NCBI GenBank assembly: GCA_017466455.1
Contig: JAFTUD010000010.1
Location: forward strand, 65,596-129,595
Reading direction: 5' to 3'
DNA length: 64,000 nucleotides
Source: Clostridia bacterium
Lineage (GTDB): Bacteria; Bacillota_A; Clostridia; Oscillospirales; CAG-272
Positions 8,291-18,400 of this stretch are shown here, one piece after another. Numbering within the stretch: position 1 is the first letter of the stretch; every line of letters starts with the position of its first letter. The translations under genes and the position numbers were made by a program. Below the pieces are notes generated by a model. That model searched no databases, was not told the origin of the DNA, and saw only the letters and a program-made list of their open reading frames with translations.

Positions 8291-10487
8291 AAGACCCCTG
8301 CCCGAGCTGCTTAGCCCTGCGCAGGATATGGATGCGCTTGTCAGCGCAATTTCAGCGGGAGCAAATGCCATCTATTTTGGCACGGACCTCTTTAACGCAA
8401 GAATGAGAGCAAATAATTTCAGCCTTGACGACGCACGCACAGCGATAAGACTGTGTCACGCACACGGAGTCAAGGCGTTTGTCACGCTCAATATTGAAAT
8501 TTATGATAAGGAAATTCCCTCTATGCTTGAATATGTCAGCGCACTGTATGAGGCGGGAGTAGATGCCCTTATCGTTGCCGATTTTGGAGTAATGGCTCTT
8601 TTGAGGGAGCTTTTTCCCGACCTTGAAATCCACGCAAGCACGCAGGCAAGCGCGCATAACCTTGATGGCGTAAGGGCGCTTTACTCGCTCGGCTGTAAAA
8701 GGGTTGTTGTCGCAAGAGAGCTTGATAAGGAAAGCATAAAATACATTTGCGATAATACCGATGCCGAAATAGAAATGTTCGTGCATGGCGCGCATTGTAT
8801 GTCAATGTCGGGTCAATGCCTTATGAGCTACGCAATGGGCGGAAGAAGCGGTAACCGCGGAGAATGTGCGCAACCGTGCCGACTGCCGTACACGATGGAA
8901 TGCGGAATGAGGAGTTCGGATGAGCGCACACCCCAAGAGTTCAAGCGAAGTGAAGAACGATTGGCTGGTGGTAGCCATGCATGCGACCAACGGGAGTCGC
9001 AGTGCGGAATGGAGAATATTGCTTCGGAATGCTTAGAAAATTCTCATACCGCACAATGTCGGAATTTGCCTGCCGAGGCTCTCGGCCGGAATTTGCCCGC
9101 TGAGGCTCTCGGCTATCCGCTTAGCTTGAAGGACATGTCACTTTCGGGCAGTATAACGGAAATTATAGACACAGGGGCAAGCTCACTGAAAATAGAGGGA
9201 AGAATGAAGAGCGCCGACTATGTAGGCGGAGTCACACGAATTTGGCGCGACCTGCTTGATAGAAGGCAAAACGCAACCCAAAGGGAAATAAGCGCCCTGT
9301 CAAGCCTCTTTTCAAGGCAAGGCTTCACCGACGGATACTTCAAAAATAAGATAAATAACTCCATGCTCGGCGTTCGCTCCGAGGAAAATAAGGAGCAAAC
9401 AAAGGCGCAAATTATAGACACATCACCCCTTGAAAAGCCGAAAATAGATATACACGCGCGCTTTTTCGTTGGCGAGGACGCAAAAATTACCCTCACTCAA
9501 GAAATCAACGGTGAGCTAAGACAGGTAAGCGTCAAGGCAGACATCGTTGAGGTCGCTCAAAACGCGCCAATGAGCGAGGGCGATATTATAAAAAACCTCT
9601 CCAAGCTCGGCTCAACCCCATACCAAGCAGGCAAAATCACCGTTGAAAAGGACGATAATATAATAATCAGAATATCAAGCCTTAATGCCCTAAGAAGAGA
9701 GGCGGTAGATGCGCTTTTAGGCGCAAGAAAGCCCAAAAAGGTGGACTATGTGTCTAAAAAACCCCAAAATAGAAACAAAAAACTGCGCACCGCAGTCTTT
9801 TCCAATACCTCGCAAATCCCCGAGGACGCAGGCGAATATTTTGACAGAATATATGTTCCGCCCTACTTCTACGACGGCGAGAACGGCGTAAACGGAGTTT
9901 GCTTCCCGCCAATAGTCCTTGACAGAGAGTGGAAGGATCTGATTTCTATTCTTGAAACATCAAGGAGCTTGGGCGCGAAATATGCGCTTGTCACTAATAT
10001 CGGACAAATAAAAATCGCTAAGGAAATGGGCTTTACCGTGGCGTGCGATTTCAGATTTAACGCATTTAACCGACACACCACCGAGTATTTGTACTCACTC
10101 GGCGTTGAAAATGTAATCCTCTCCCCCGAGCTAAGCCTGCCACAGGCAAGGAATATTGTAAATGGCGCGCTTGTCGCATACGGAAAATTCCCCGTTATGA
10201 CAACCTTTAAATGTATTCGGGGCGGGCGTGGAGCCTGCAATAAGCAATGCTCGGGCTACCTGAGCGACAGAACAGGCGCAAAAATGTTCTTTGAGGGCGA
10301 ATACGGTCACCATACCGTAATCTATAATAGCGTGCCTATCTATATGGCGGATAAGGCGGAGCAGCTTGCCCCCTTCTCGTGCCATTTCATATTCAGTGAT
10401 GAAAGCGCGCAGGAGTGCGAAAGCATCATAACCGCATATAAAAACGGCACTCCGACAAGCGAAAAAATTAGGAGAATAAAACAATGA
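8280..10487 (+). CDS. U32 family peptidase / RlhA-TrhP-like protein with in-frame repeat insertion
   Basis: A 735-residue U32 family protein. The U32 signature is visible as VHGAHCMSMSGQCLMS (168-183) followed by GNRGECAQPCR (191-201). Relatives named RlhA or TrhP act in hydroxylation of RNA bases, others were called collagenases, so the substrate here is open. A DUF3656-like C-terminal half follows. Residues about 206-278 do not belong to the family: they are encoded by a copy of the dispersed repeat found in the intergenic gaps (see the repeat at 8895-9113). The frame stays open and family sequence resumes at YPLSLKDMSLSG. The gene overlaps zapA by 11 bases and maf by 4 (ATGA). Confidence 0.9.
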   Translation: MDNKRPLPELLSPAQDMDALVSAISAGANAIYFGTDLFNARMRANNFSLDDARTAIRLCHAHGVKAFVTLNIEIYDKEIPSMLEYVSALYEAGVDALIVADFGVMALLRELFPDLEIHASTQASAHNLDGVRALYSLGCKRVVVARELDKESIKYICDNTDAEIEMFVHGAHCMSMSGQCLMSYAMGGRSGNRGECAQPCRLPYTMECGMRSSDERTPQEFKRSEERLAGGSHACDQRESQCGMENIASECLENSHTAQCRNLPAEALGRNLPAEALGYPLSLKDMSLSGSITEIIDTGASSLKIEGRMKSADYVGGVTRIWRDLLDRRQNATQREISALSSLFSRQGFTDGYFKNKINNSMLGVRSEENKEQTKAQIIDTSPLEKPKIDIHARFFVGEDAKITLTQEINGELRQVSVKADIVEVAQNAPMSEGDIIKNLSKLGSTPYQAGKITVEKDDNIIIRISSLNALRREAVDALLGARKPKKVDYVSKKPQNRNKKLRTAVFSNTSQIPEDAGEYFDRIYVPPYFYDGENGVNGVCFPPIVLDREWKDLISILETSRSLGAKYALVTNIGQIKIAKEMGFTVACDFRFNAFNRHTTEYLYSLGVENVILSPELSLPQARNIVNGALVAYGKFPVMTTFKCIRGGRGACNKQCSGYLSDRTGAKMFFEGEYGHHTVIYNSVPIYMADKAEQLAPFSCHFIFSDESAQECESIITAYKNGTPTSEKIRRIKQ
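8895..9113 (+). repeat. dispersed repeat element inserted in frame in the U32 gene
   Basis: About 219 bases (73 codons) share modules with non-coding repeats elsewhere in the window: GGAATGAGGAGTTCGGATGA, CACCCCAAGAGTTC, GATTGGCTGGTGGTAGCC, ATGCATGCGACC, GAATATTGCTTCGG and CACAATGTCGGAATTTGCC. The end is a 27-bp tandem duplication that encodes NLPAEALG twice. Length divisible by three and the lack of stop codons keep the host gene open. Confidence 0.85.
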
Positions 10488-11047
10488 AAATAGTCTTAGC
10501 GTCAGCCTCACCGAGAAGAAGGGAGCTTCTTTCAATGGTGTGTAAGGACTTTTCGGTTCGTATATCAAATACAAATGAGTCGTATAATGGCGAGGCGGTT
10601 GATGAATGGATAAGGACCCTTGCGAAAAATAAGGCGTATGGCGTGTGCGCAAGCGATGATGAAATTGTAATAGGCTGTGATACCGTCGTTGTAAACGGCG
10701 GAAAAATCCTCGGTAAGCCAAGAGATAGAGCCGAGGCGATTTCAATGCTAAAATCAATGTCAAACGCCTCTCACGAGGTTATAACGGGCGTATGCGTGAA
10801 AAGGGGCGATTTTTACTGTACCGATGCGGTTGTCACCACCGTTCATATGCGTAAGCTTTCGCTTAGCGAGATTGAAAAATATGTTGATACCTGCACCCCC
10901 TACGATAAGGCAGGCGCGTACGGAATACAGGAAATGGCAGGGGCATTTGTCACTCGCATAGAGGGCGATTACTTCAATATAGTAGGACTTCCCCTGTGTC
11001 GCTTAACCGAGATTTTTAAGGAGCAATTTGGAGTAAGCCTGATATGA
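10484..11047 (+). CDS. maf: Maf-like nucleoside triphosphate pyrophosphatase
   Basis: A 187-residue Maf/YhdE family protein that hydrolyses dTTP/UTP or modified nucleotides, a house-cleaning function linked to cell-shape phenotypes. Visible are the N-terminal LASASPRRRELL motif, the catalytic aspartate in IGCDTVV (about residue 65), GKPRDRAEA and the C-terminal YDKAGAYGIQ and GDYFNIVGLPL blocks. It overlaps the genes on both sides by ATGA, so U32-maf-nth is one translation-coupled operon. Confidence 0.94.
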   Translation: MKIVLASASPRRRELLSMVCKDFSVRISNTNESYNGEAVDEWIRTLAKNKAYGVCASDDEIVIGCDTVVVNGGKILGKPRDRAEAISMLKSMSNASHEVITGVCVKRGDFYCTDAVVTTVHMRKLSLSEIEKYVDTCTPYDKAGAYGIQEMAGAFVTRIEGDYFNIVGLPLCRLTEIFKEQFGVSLI

Positions 11048-11712
11048 CAAAAAAAGAGAAAAAGGAAATAATGGCGCAGACCGTTTCAAAGCTTAAGGAG
11101 CGCTATCCCGACGCAAAATGCTCTCTTGAATACGAGGGCGATGCGTGGAAGCTCCTCGTAATGGGTCGCTTAAGCGCACAATGCACCGATGAAAGAGTAA
11201 ATATTGTCTGCCGTGACCTATTCAAGGCGTTTCCAACCGCTAAGGAAATGGCAAGCGCACCGCTTAGCGAGATTGAGGAGCTTATAAAATCCTGCGGTCT
11301 TTATAAAATGAAGGCAAAGAATATAAAGGACGCCTCAATCCGCCTGATAAACGACTATAACGGACACCTTCCCGATACAATGGAGGAGCTTTTGAAATTC
11401 GAGGGCGTAGGGCGTAAGATAGCCAACCTTCTTTTGGGAGATTTGTTCGGTAAGCCCGCAATCGTTGCCGATACACACTGTATGCGTATTTGCGGAAGGC
11501 TCGGCATGTATCGTGACGGAATGAAGGACCCATATAAAACGGAGCAAATCTTGTCCGAAATCGTAGAGCCGAGCGAGCAAAGCGACCTTTGCCACCGCCT
11601 CGTGCTTTTCGGCAGAGATATCTGCACCGCAAGAAGCCCAAAATGCAACCTTTGCCCGCTTTTTGCTATATGCAAAAAGAGTTCGGAGTTCGGAATGCGG
11701 AGTTCGGAATGA
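11044..11712 (+). CDS. nth: endonuclease III (DNA glycosylase/AP lyase)
   Basis: Base-excision repair enzyme for oxidised pyrimidines, 222 residues. The helix-hairpin-helix FEGVGRKIANLLL (about 117-129) and following ADTHCMR hold the catalytic lysine/aspartate region (the usual VDTHV has become ADTHC). Four cysteines in the pattern C-x6-C-x2-C-x5-C near residues 195-211 bind a 4Fe-4S cluster. After the last cysteine the protein ends in SSEFGMRSSE, encoded by the start of the repeat element at 11681, including the stop codon. The original C-terminus may have been replaced; the fold should be intact. Confidence 0.93.
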   Translation: MTKKEKKEIMAQTVSKLKERYPDAKCSLEYEGDAWKLLVMGRLSAQCTDERVNIVCRDLFKAFPTAKEMASAPLSEIEELIKSCGLYKMKAKNIKDASIRLINDYNGHLPDTMEELLKFEGVGRKIANLLLGDLFGKPAIVADTHCMRICGRLGMYRDGMKDPYKTEQILSEIVEPSEQSDLCHRLVLFGRDICTARSPKCNLCPLFAICKKSSEFGMRSSE

Positions 11713-11861
11713 TAAGTTAGAATATTGCTTCGGGGCGCGTAGAAACGATTTACACTAAACAAAGGCGGAATTTGCCACCCGAGGCACTCGGGGCTTCGGG
11801 GCGTGTAGAAACAACTCCTACTACACAATGTCGGAGTTTGCCCACAGGGCTTCCCTGTCGC
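11681..11861 (+). repeat. dispersed repeat element at the 3' end of nth
   Basis: It starts with tandem AGTTCGGAATGCGG-like units that encode the end of nth, then GAATATTGCTTCGGGGC, GTGTAGAAACAACTCCTACT, CACAATGTCGGAGTTTGCC and a CCCGAGGCACTCGGG palindrome. Variants of the same modules recur at 8895, 19318, 27706, 34190, 37697 and 61621. Confidence 0.85.
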
Positions 11862-11863
11862 AA

Positions 11864-11893
11864 AAAACCACACTTCAACTGAAGTGTGGTTTT
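11864..11893. terminator. bidirectional terminator between nth and the first LRR gene
   Basis: A nearly perfect palindrome, AAAACCACACTTCA facing TGAAGTGTGGTTTT, closes a short loop and has A and T runs on both sides. It sits between convergent genes. Confidence 0.88.
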
Positions 11894-11898
11894 TGTTA

Positions 11899-14800
11899 TT
11901 ATACGGTTGGAATTTCGTATTCCTTTATATTTTCGGGCAAAGCCACGGGAGTCATAACATTAGTAAGATTTACGGTGTGGAGCTTGCCGTCAGTCTTTGT
12001 AACTGTGCTTACGACAGGAGCGCTTTCGCCAACTGCGTATTGCTTTTGGATAAGCTGAACATCGTTCTTTCCGTCAAATATGTAAGCAAAGATTGAAAGC
12101 TCAAGCCCTGCGAGATTTGTATTCTCAGGGAAGTTAATCATACAGCTGATCTCGGAGTATGTAAATACATCAATGTCAACCTGTAAGAAGCCCTTTGTAG
12201 CATTTACATCGCCACCATCAAAGAACGCGTCGCCAAGATACTTAGGATTGAGAATAGCAAGACCGATAACAAGGTCCTCATTGTAGAGGTTGTATTCGTT
12301 AAGCGCCGCGATATCAATGTGGAATCCGCTTTGAAGACCGAGCGCGCCGTCACCGTTTTCCTTAAACGAATAGCCCTTATGAGTGATTATCGGTTTTATT
12401 GTTTCACTGCCGAATTCTTCACCGCAGAAACGCAGACAAATTTGCGATTTAACACCGTCTTTGTCGTAACCGTTTGCGTAAGTTACGGAAATTGCAAGGT
12501 CGTGACCGTCAAACTCGTCAAGGATGACGATGTTGTCAAGAGTATAAGTCGTTGCCTCGGTGCTTTCTTTTGTGTAAACCTTGTATGTCGCGCCGTAATT
12601 GATAACTCCGCAAGGACAGTCGGTAATGTATCCGATATATCCGTTTTCAAGGCAGGTTTCGTTCTTTGTGTAAGGCGTATGAGCGTGGGCAATTCCCGAA
12701 TAAATGGTGTAAGCGCTCAATGATGATTGAAGCGAGGTAACGTTCGTGCTCATCGTGTAGAGAACAACGTTTGTTCTACTGTTAAATGCGTTTGTTGGAA
12801 TTGTCAAATTACCCGTTGCATGCGAGTAGATTGTAAGAACGTTGTCGGTTGCGGAATAGAGTTTGAACTCCTCACTGCTAAACGAGGTAACTCCCATAAG
12901 AACAACTGTTTTAAGCGCAGGGCAGTTCTCAAAGATTCCCTTGCGAAGTGAGGTAACGCACGACGGCAGGTAAACGTTTTCAAGAGATGTGCACGACTTG
13001 AAGGGGCAATCTCCCGTGAAGGTGATTGAAACTGTGCTGTCGGGGAAGACAAGGTTTTTAAGCGCCTTAGAATCAGAAAACGCGCTTGCGCCAAACGAGA
13101 GTGAACAACCTTCGCCAATGCTAAATGTCGCTAAGGCGTTTGAACCGCTGAACGAATCCTGACCGAAACTTACGGTTGATGAATCTCCGATTGTTAGCGA
13201 GGTATAGTTTTGGTTCTTATAAAAACTGCGAGATCCAAAGGTTACGTTGCAGTTATTTCCAATTGTAAACGTTCTAAGACCGCCAAGCCAACTGAAAGAA
13301 CTATCGGCAAAGTTAACCGTTGCGCCGTCGCCGATTTCGATTTTGCTAATGGAGTTCATCGCTCCCTTAAAATTCGTTCTTGCGAAGTTTACGTTTGCTC
13401 CTTTACCGATAATAAACTCCGTAACCGCCTTAGTGTTGTTGGTAAAGCAATCGTATGAGGTGGGGAAAAGCACCGTTGCGCCGTCAGCAATTACGACCGA
13501 GGTGAGTTTAGAGGTCGAGTTGAACGCGTCGGACTGCGGTAGCGTTCCGTCACCGAGTATAACCTGTAAAACGTAAGAGTTGCTACCAAACGAATCGGTT
13601 GCGAGGATTAAATCCTTCGTGAGTGAGAAGTCGTAAATTTCTACCGCACGGGTATTTGAAAATTGATAACCGACGTGGTTGAAACCAAACGGAACGATAA
13701 TTTTACGAACACTGCTAATGCCGTATACAGTTCCGCCGTAAGTGAATTCCGCGTTGAGTCCTGTAATAGACGCTATTTGTGTTTCTTCATCAAAGGTTGA
13801 TGTAAAAATCAACGAGGCAAGAAGCGAAATTTCCGTTCCGTCCTCTAAAACGACTGTCATCATAGCGCCCGCAGGGTCAAGACGGTAGTCAAACTCGGTG
13901 TAATATTCACAATTTGCGCAGTCGAGTCTTTTAGTGCCAAGCGACGTGTATGTTGCTTCAAGCGGATAAGTAGCGATAGACAAATCGTGTCCGGGCGCTA
14001 CGGTAACGGTAACTGTGAACACCTCGGAGCATCTTTGACACGTATACGTTTTTGTTTCGTCCTGTGTGCAACCAAGAATTGTTGACGATACAAGGTCATC
14101 CTCGGTATATTCGTGTCCGAGAGGTTCGGTCGTTTGGTCTTCAAGACGGATAAACGAACCGCAAATAGAGCAAGAGTATCTTGTTCCGCCACCTATTAGA
14201 CAGGTAGACTCAACAGTTACGCCCTCGTCTTCAAACGGGTGAGCGTTGTCAACCTTGAGAGCCTCGGAACGATAGTTTGAACCGTTGCGGAGCAACATAA
14301 TCATCTCGCCCGAGCAAAAATATGCGGTTATTGCGTTGCTTGCTTGATAATACCAGTTCTTTCCGTCAATTACTCCGGCGGATGTGTTGGAGTTTGGGCT
14401 GTCGCTTCTAACGGCGAGAACGAGCGTTTTGTCGGTATTATCTACGTCTGTGGAAAGATCTGTTCCGGTTAGCGAATCGGTAAGAGCGTAAGCCCACTGT
14501 CCGTCGATAAGTTTTGTTTCAACTTGCTTAACGGATGAACCGCCCGCTTTAAAGTGAATGTCACTTGCGGAGTTTTTGGTAAAATAGAATTTAAAACTAA
14601 TGCTTGATACACCTTGATCGACACGAACGCTCGTCATTTCTCCAAGGAAAACGAGAGTCAAAAGATTGTTCTTGTGCGAGGCGTTATCGTTGAACGAATA
14701 TTGAGATGCAAATTTAGTAAGCCCCTCGGGGAAAACGAGAACGTCGTTTTGAATTGCGCATCCACTCAAAAAGTGAGATGAACCTTCATTATTTGCGTTA

Positions 14801-15291
14801 TTACCTATTTGAATGAGGTTTTCGGGCATATAGGGATCGAGATTTCCGTTCTCGTCAACGAAAGAAAACGTTCCGCATTTATAGAAAACAGTGTCCCCAA
14901 TCACCTCAATACTGTCAGGCAAGCAAGCCTTTGAAAGTGTAGAATATTCCTTTAAAAAGTTATTTTCAAGATGAGTAACACCGTCGGGAATGTAAATCGC
15001 CGTCATTGATGTCTTTAAGGTGTAGTCCGTTCCGTCAACGTTGACGGTAGTGTTAACACCCGTAAGTTTTAGGGAATAAGGATCGGTTTTCAAGTTGTAG
15101 GTAAATAAATCCTTGAACTTTACGGTAGCGTCAAATTCATTCGTTCCGTCGGTCAAGGTAATCTTGACGTCAAGATTTGTTAGCGCGTCGTCGCTAAGTT
15201 GAGTGTATTCGTGCTTTGCGCTTACGCTGATAGCAAGCAAACAGCACAAAACCGCCATCATAGCCACGATTAAAAGAAGCTTCTTCTTCAT
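11899..15291 (-). CDS. secreted BspA-like leucine-rich-repeat surface protein
   Basis: An exported protein of 1130 residues. A signal peptide (MKKKLLLIVAMMAVLCCLLA, cleavage after AISVSA) is followed by LRR_5/BspA-type repeats with the spacing IPDGVTHLENNF and LPDSIEVIGDTVFYKCG. A central stretch (about 370-460) holds several Cys-x2-Cys knuckles (YSCSICGSF, YTCQRCSEVF, LDCANCEYY). A second long LRR region (about 500-800) and a C-terminal domain (about 980-1130) shared with the other LRR proteins follow. No LPXTG motif or transmembrane anchor is seen. The last about 400 bases are almost identical in DNA to the neighbouring LRR gene. Its promoter lacks the G10 module of the other three. Likely role: adhesion or environmental binding. 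Confidence 0.85.
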   Translation of the reverse strand: MKKKLLLIVAMMAVLCCLLAISVSAKHEYTQLSDDALTNLDVKITLTDGTNEFDATVKFKDLFTYNLKTDPYSLKLTGVNTTVNVDGTDYTLKTSMTAIYIPDGVTHLENNFLKEYSTLSKACLPDSIEVIGDTVFYKCGTFSFVDENGNLDPYMPENLIQIGNNANNEGSSHFLSGCAIQNDVLVFPEGLTKFASQYSFNDNASHKNNLLTLVFLGEMTSVRVDQGVSSISFKFYFTKNSASDIHFKAGGSSVKQVETKLIDGQWAYALTDSLTGTDLSTDVDNTDKTLVLAVRSDSPNSNTSAGVIDGKNWYYQASNAITAYFCSGEMIMLLRNGSNYRSEALKVDNAHPFEDEGVTVESTCLIGGGTRYSCSICGSFIRLEDQTTEPLGHEYTEDDLVSSTILGCTQDETKTYTCQRCSEVFTVTVTVAPGHDLSIATYPLEATYTSLGTKRLDCANCEYYTEFDYRLDPAGAMMTVVLEDGTEISLLASLIFTSTFDEETQIASITGLNAEFTYGGTVYGISSVRKIIVPFGFNHVGYQFSNTRAVEIYDFSLTKDLILATDSFGSNSYVLQVILGDGTLPQSDAFNSTSKLTSVVIADGATVLFPTSYDCFTNNTKAVTEFIIGKGANVNFARTNFKGAMNSISKIEIGDGATVNFADSSFSWLGGLRTFTIGNNCNVTFGSRSFYKNQNYTSLTIGDSSTVSFGQDSFSGSNALATFSIGEGCSLSFGASAFSDSKALKNLVFPDSTVSITFTGDCPFKSCTSLENVYLPSCVTSLRKGIFENCPALKTVVLMGVTSFSSEEFKLYSATDNVLTIYSHATGNLTIPTNAFNSRTNVVLYTMSTNVTSLQSSLSAYTIYSGIAHAHTPYTKNETCLENGYIGYITDCPCGVINYGATYKVYTKESTEATTYTLDNIVILDEFDGHDLAISVTYANGYDKDGVKSQICLRFCGEEFGSETIKPIITHKGYSFKENGDGALGLQSGFHIDIAALNEYNLYNEDLVIGLAILNPKYLGDAFFDGGDVNATKGFLQVDIDVFTYSEISCMINFPENTNLAGLELSIFAYIFDGKNDVQLIQKQYAVGESAPVVSTVTKTDGKLHTVNLTNVMTPVALPENIKEYEIPTV

Positions 15292-15463
15292 AGTTTTTCT
15301 CCTTTTTATTTAATTTTATTTTTGGTAGGTTCTTCGCCATTTTCATTATAAACTATGACCAAAGGTCAAGGTCAAGACTTTTCTGAAAATTTTTATAAAT
15401 AATTTATAAATAATTTGTAGAAGAGAGTTCAGAACAAATAAAACCCTATAAAATAAGCATAAG
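15292..15463 (-). promoter_or_regulatory. 5' region of the first LRR gene (no poly-G module)
   Basis: AAAAAGGAG lies 7 bases before the ATG. On the minus strand TTGACC occurs twice in tandem around 15356-15369, followed by TATAAT near 15348; the spacings of 19 and 13 bases are both off the optimum, so the promoter may need an activator. The TGTGCA inverted repeat and G10 run of the other LRR genes are absent here. Confidence 0.45.
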
Positions 15464-15491
15464 AAAAAGGCAGTCGAGTGACTGCCTTTTT
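15464..15491 (-). terminator. terminator of the second LRR gene
   Basis: AAAAAGGCAGTC and GACTGCCTTTTT form a perfect 12-bp stem with a GAGT loop immediately after the stop codon of the 15495-19103 gene, with a T run on the minus strand. Confidence 0.9.
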
Positions 15492-15494
15492 CTT

Positions 15495-18400
15495 CTATAC
15501 GTTTGGAATTTCGTATTCTTTAATGCTTTCGGGTAGCGCTACGGGAGTTACAACCGTTGTAAGATTTACCGTGTGGAGCTTGCCGTCAGTCTTTGTAACT
15601 GTGCTTACGACAGGAGCGCTTTCACCAACTGCGTATTGCTTTTGGATAAGCTGAACATCGTTCTTTCCGTCAAATATGTAAGCAAAGATTGAAAGCTCAA
15701 GCCCTGCGAGATTTGTATTCTCGGGGAAGTTAATCATACAGCTGATCTCGGAGTATGTAAATACATCAATGTCAACCTGTAAGAAGCCCTTTGTAGCATT
15801 TACATCACCACCGTCAAAGAACGCGTCGCCAAGATACTTAGGATTGAGAATCGCAAGACCGATAACAAGGTCCTCGTTGTAGAGATTGTATTCATCAAGC
15901 GCATCAATATCGAGGTGGAATCCGCTTTGAAGTCCCATTTCACCGTCAGCATTTAGCTTGTAGGAATATCCCTTGTGAGTGATAATAGGCTTTACGGTAA
16001 TATCATCAAATTCCGTACCGCAACCTCTTTTACATGATGTGCATTTTACACCGTTCTTGTCATAGCCGTCTGCATATGTAACGGTAATAACAAGGTCGTG
16101 TCCGTCAATTTCATCAATAATGATAATTTCATCAAGCGTGCTATCAGCGCCCTCGGTGTTCTCGTTTGTGTAAGCCTTGTAGGTTGCACCGTAAGCAATC
16201 TCACCGCAAGGACAGTCGGTTGCGTAACCAATGTATCCGTTTTCAAGACATGTTTCAGCCTCGGTATGCGGAGTCACTGCGTGAGCAAGCCCTACATAAA
16301 TAGCGTAGGTCGCATTTGAAAGCGAGGTAATGTTTTTGCTGTTCGTGTAAAGAACTACATTTGCGCGGTTTGCAAGTGCATTTGAGCCAAATGTAAGGTC
16401 GCCTGTCGCATGCGCGTAAATTGTAAGCACAGCATCGCTTGTCGCATTAAACGCGCTCTCGCCAATGGTGGTAGCACCCAAGAGTACCACTTTGGAAAGT
16501 GATGTGCAACCGTAGAATGTGTCCTTCTTAACCTCAGTCACATTTGCAGGTAGCCATGCGCTTTCAAGCGCTGTGCAGTTCTTAAATGCGCCGTTTCCTT
16601 CAAGGGTAACGGTTGAGCTTACAGGAATGTTAAGTGATGTAAGTGCTGTGTTTTGGAAGCACTCGGCAGCGAAGGTGTAGTTGCCGTTTTCACCAAAGGT
16701 GATTGTAGCAAGGCTCTTTTCGCCGTTAAATGTTCTGTAACCGAAGTAAACTGTTGCATTGTCGCCGATTTCAATAGCTGAAATGCGTCTTGTTGTACTG
16801 CCGTTCCAATTAAATGTTGTGTTTCTTTCAAAGCGAACATTTGCACCGTCGCCGATAACGATTTTGTCAAGACCTCTGAAGTCGCTGAACGGATTGATGC
16901 CCGATGGAAATACAACCGTTGCACCGTCAGCAATTCTGACAATTGAAAGCTTGTTCATGTATCTGAATGTGTCACCTTGAAGCTTTACATTGTCGCCGAG
17001 AATAATTTCGGTAATATCCGAGTTATCTCTGAATGTAGAAGGAAGACTTACATCGCGCGCATCAGTCAGGTCAATTATGGTCATATTGCTGTAACCGTTC
17101 TTGAAGCCTTGATCAATTTGAGTAACGCCGTAAGGAATAGAGAATGATTTTACATCATATGTGCTATATGTTACATCGCCTACAACAAAGGAGCTCTTAA
17201 TAGAACCGTTGTAAATTCTGCACTTATAAACATTATCAATCTCAGTTACCTCATATTTGAGAATATCCTTCGCCTTGATAACGAGCTTTGTTCCGTCAAT
17301 CATCTCAATGCGAATGTCCTGCTCATCGGGAAGAATACGGTATGCGTATTCGTAGTAGTCACCGCATGTGCCGCCAAAGTTGGAGCAGGTAAATCTCTTT
17401 ATACCCTCAGAGCCGGGAACTGATACAACAGGATAAGAAAGGATTGTGTAGCTGTGTCCGCTTGCATATGCAGTCACAACAGAAACCTTCTCGGAGCAGG
17501 CGGAGCAGGTGTAATGCTTAATTTCGTTTGTCGTGCAGGTAAGTGCGTCAACTGAATCAGGAGCATTTTCATCATATGTGTGTCCGGGAGCAGGCGCTGT
17601 TTCCTCATAACGAATGAAGGAGTCGCATAGCGTACAGCGATATTCGGTTCCCGACGGAGTAGTGCACGACGGAGTTGTAGGCACGCCCTCGCCCTCGGTG
17701 TGGTTGAATGTACCGAGTGTAACCGATGTTGTATCGGCAAATATAACCTCAGCACCGGCACCGCACACGCCATAGTTGAAGATTGTTCCTGTCGCGATTT
17801 TGTGAGTGTTAAACGAGGTGTTAACAGCTATTTCCTTGCAATATACAGGAGTAGATGAGGAAACAAAGCTGCTCGAATTGATGTTGACTGAGTCAGCCAA
17901 AAGAACCGCAAAGGTTGCATTCGGGAATGTAGCATTTGATTCTGTTACATTGTCGTTAAGAACTACACCGGAGAAGGTGTTTCCGTTGAATGCCCAATAG
18001 GGAAGAGTGATTTTTGAGCCCTCGGCTCCGTTAATAACAAGCACTTGCTTAATATTACAAAGTCTGAATGCTTGGTCGGAGAGTGATGTAAGGGCAGTTG
18101 GCCACTTGATATAGTCGGCAGAGCCAAGGTTTGAGCTTGCAAAGCAAGAGCCACCAAGTGATTTTACGCTTGAAAGGTCAACGGATTTCTCGCCCTCAAG
18201 GTTATACCATTGAACAGTTGTAATGCCGTGGTCATATCCGCTTGAGAATACAAATGCGCTACCATCAATCGTTGTAACCTTTGACATATCAATGTAGAAG
18301 TCACAGCTTGGATAAGCATTATCTACCTTTTGGAAGCTAAAGTTGAAGGCGTTGTTTCCAATAGTTTGAAGATTTCTTGACTCAACTACTACCCTTCTTG

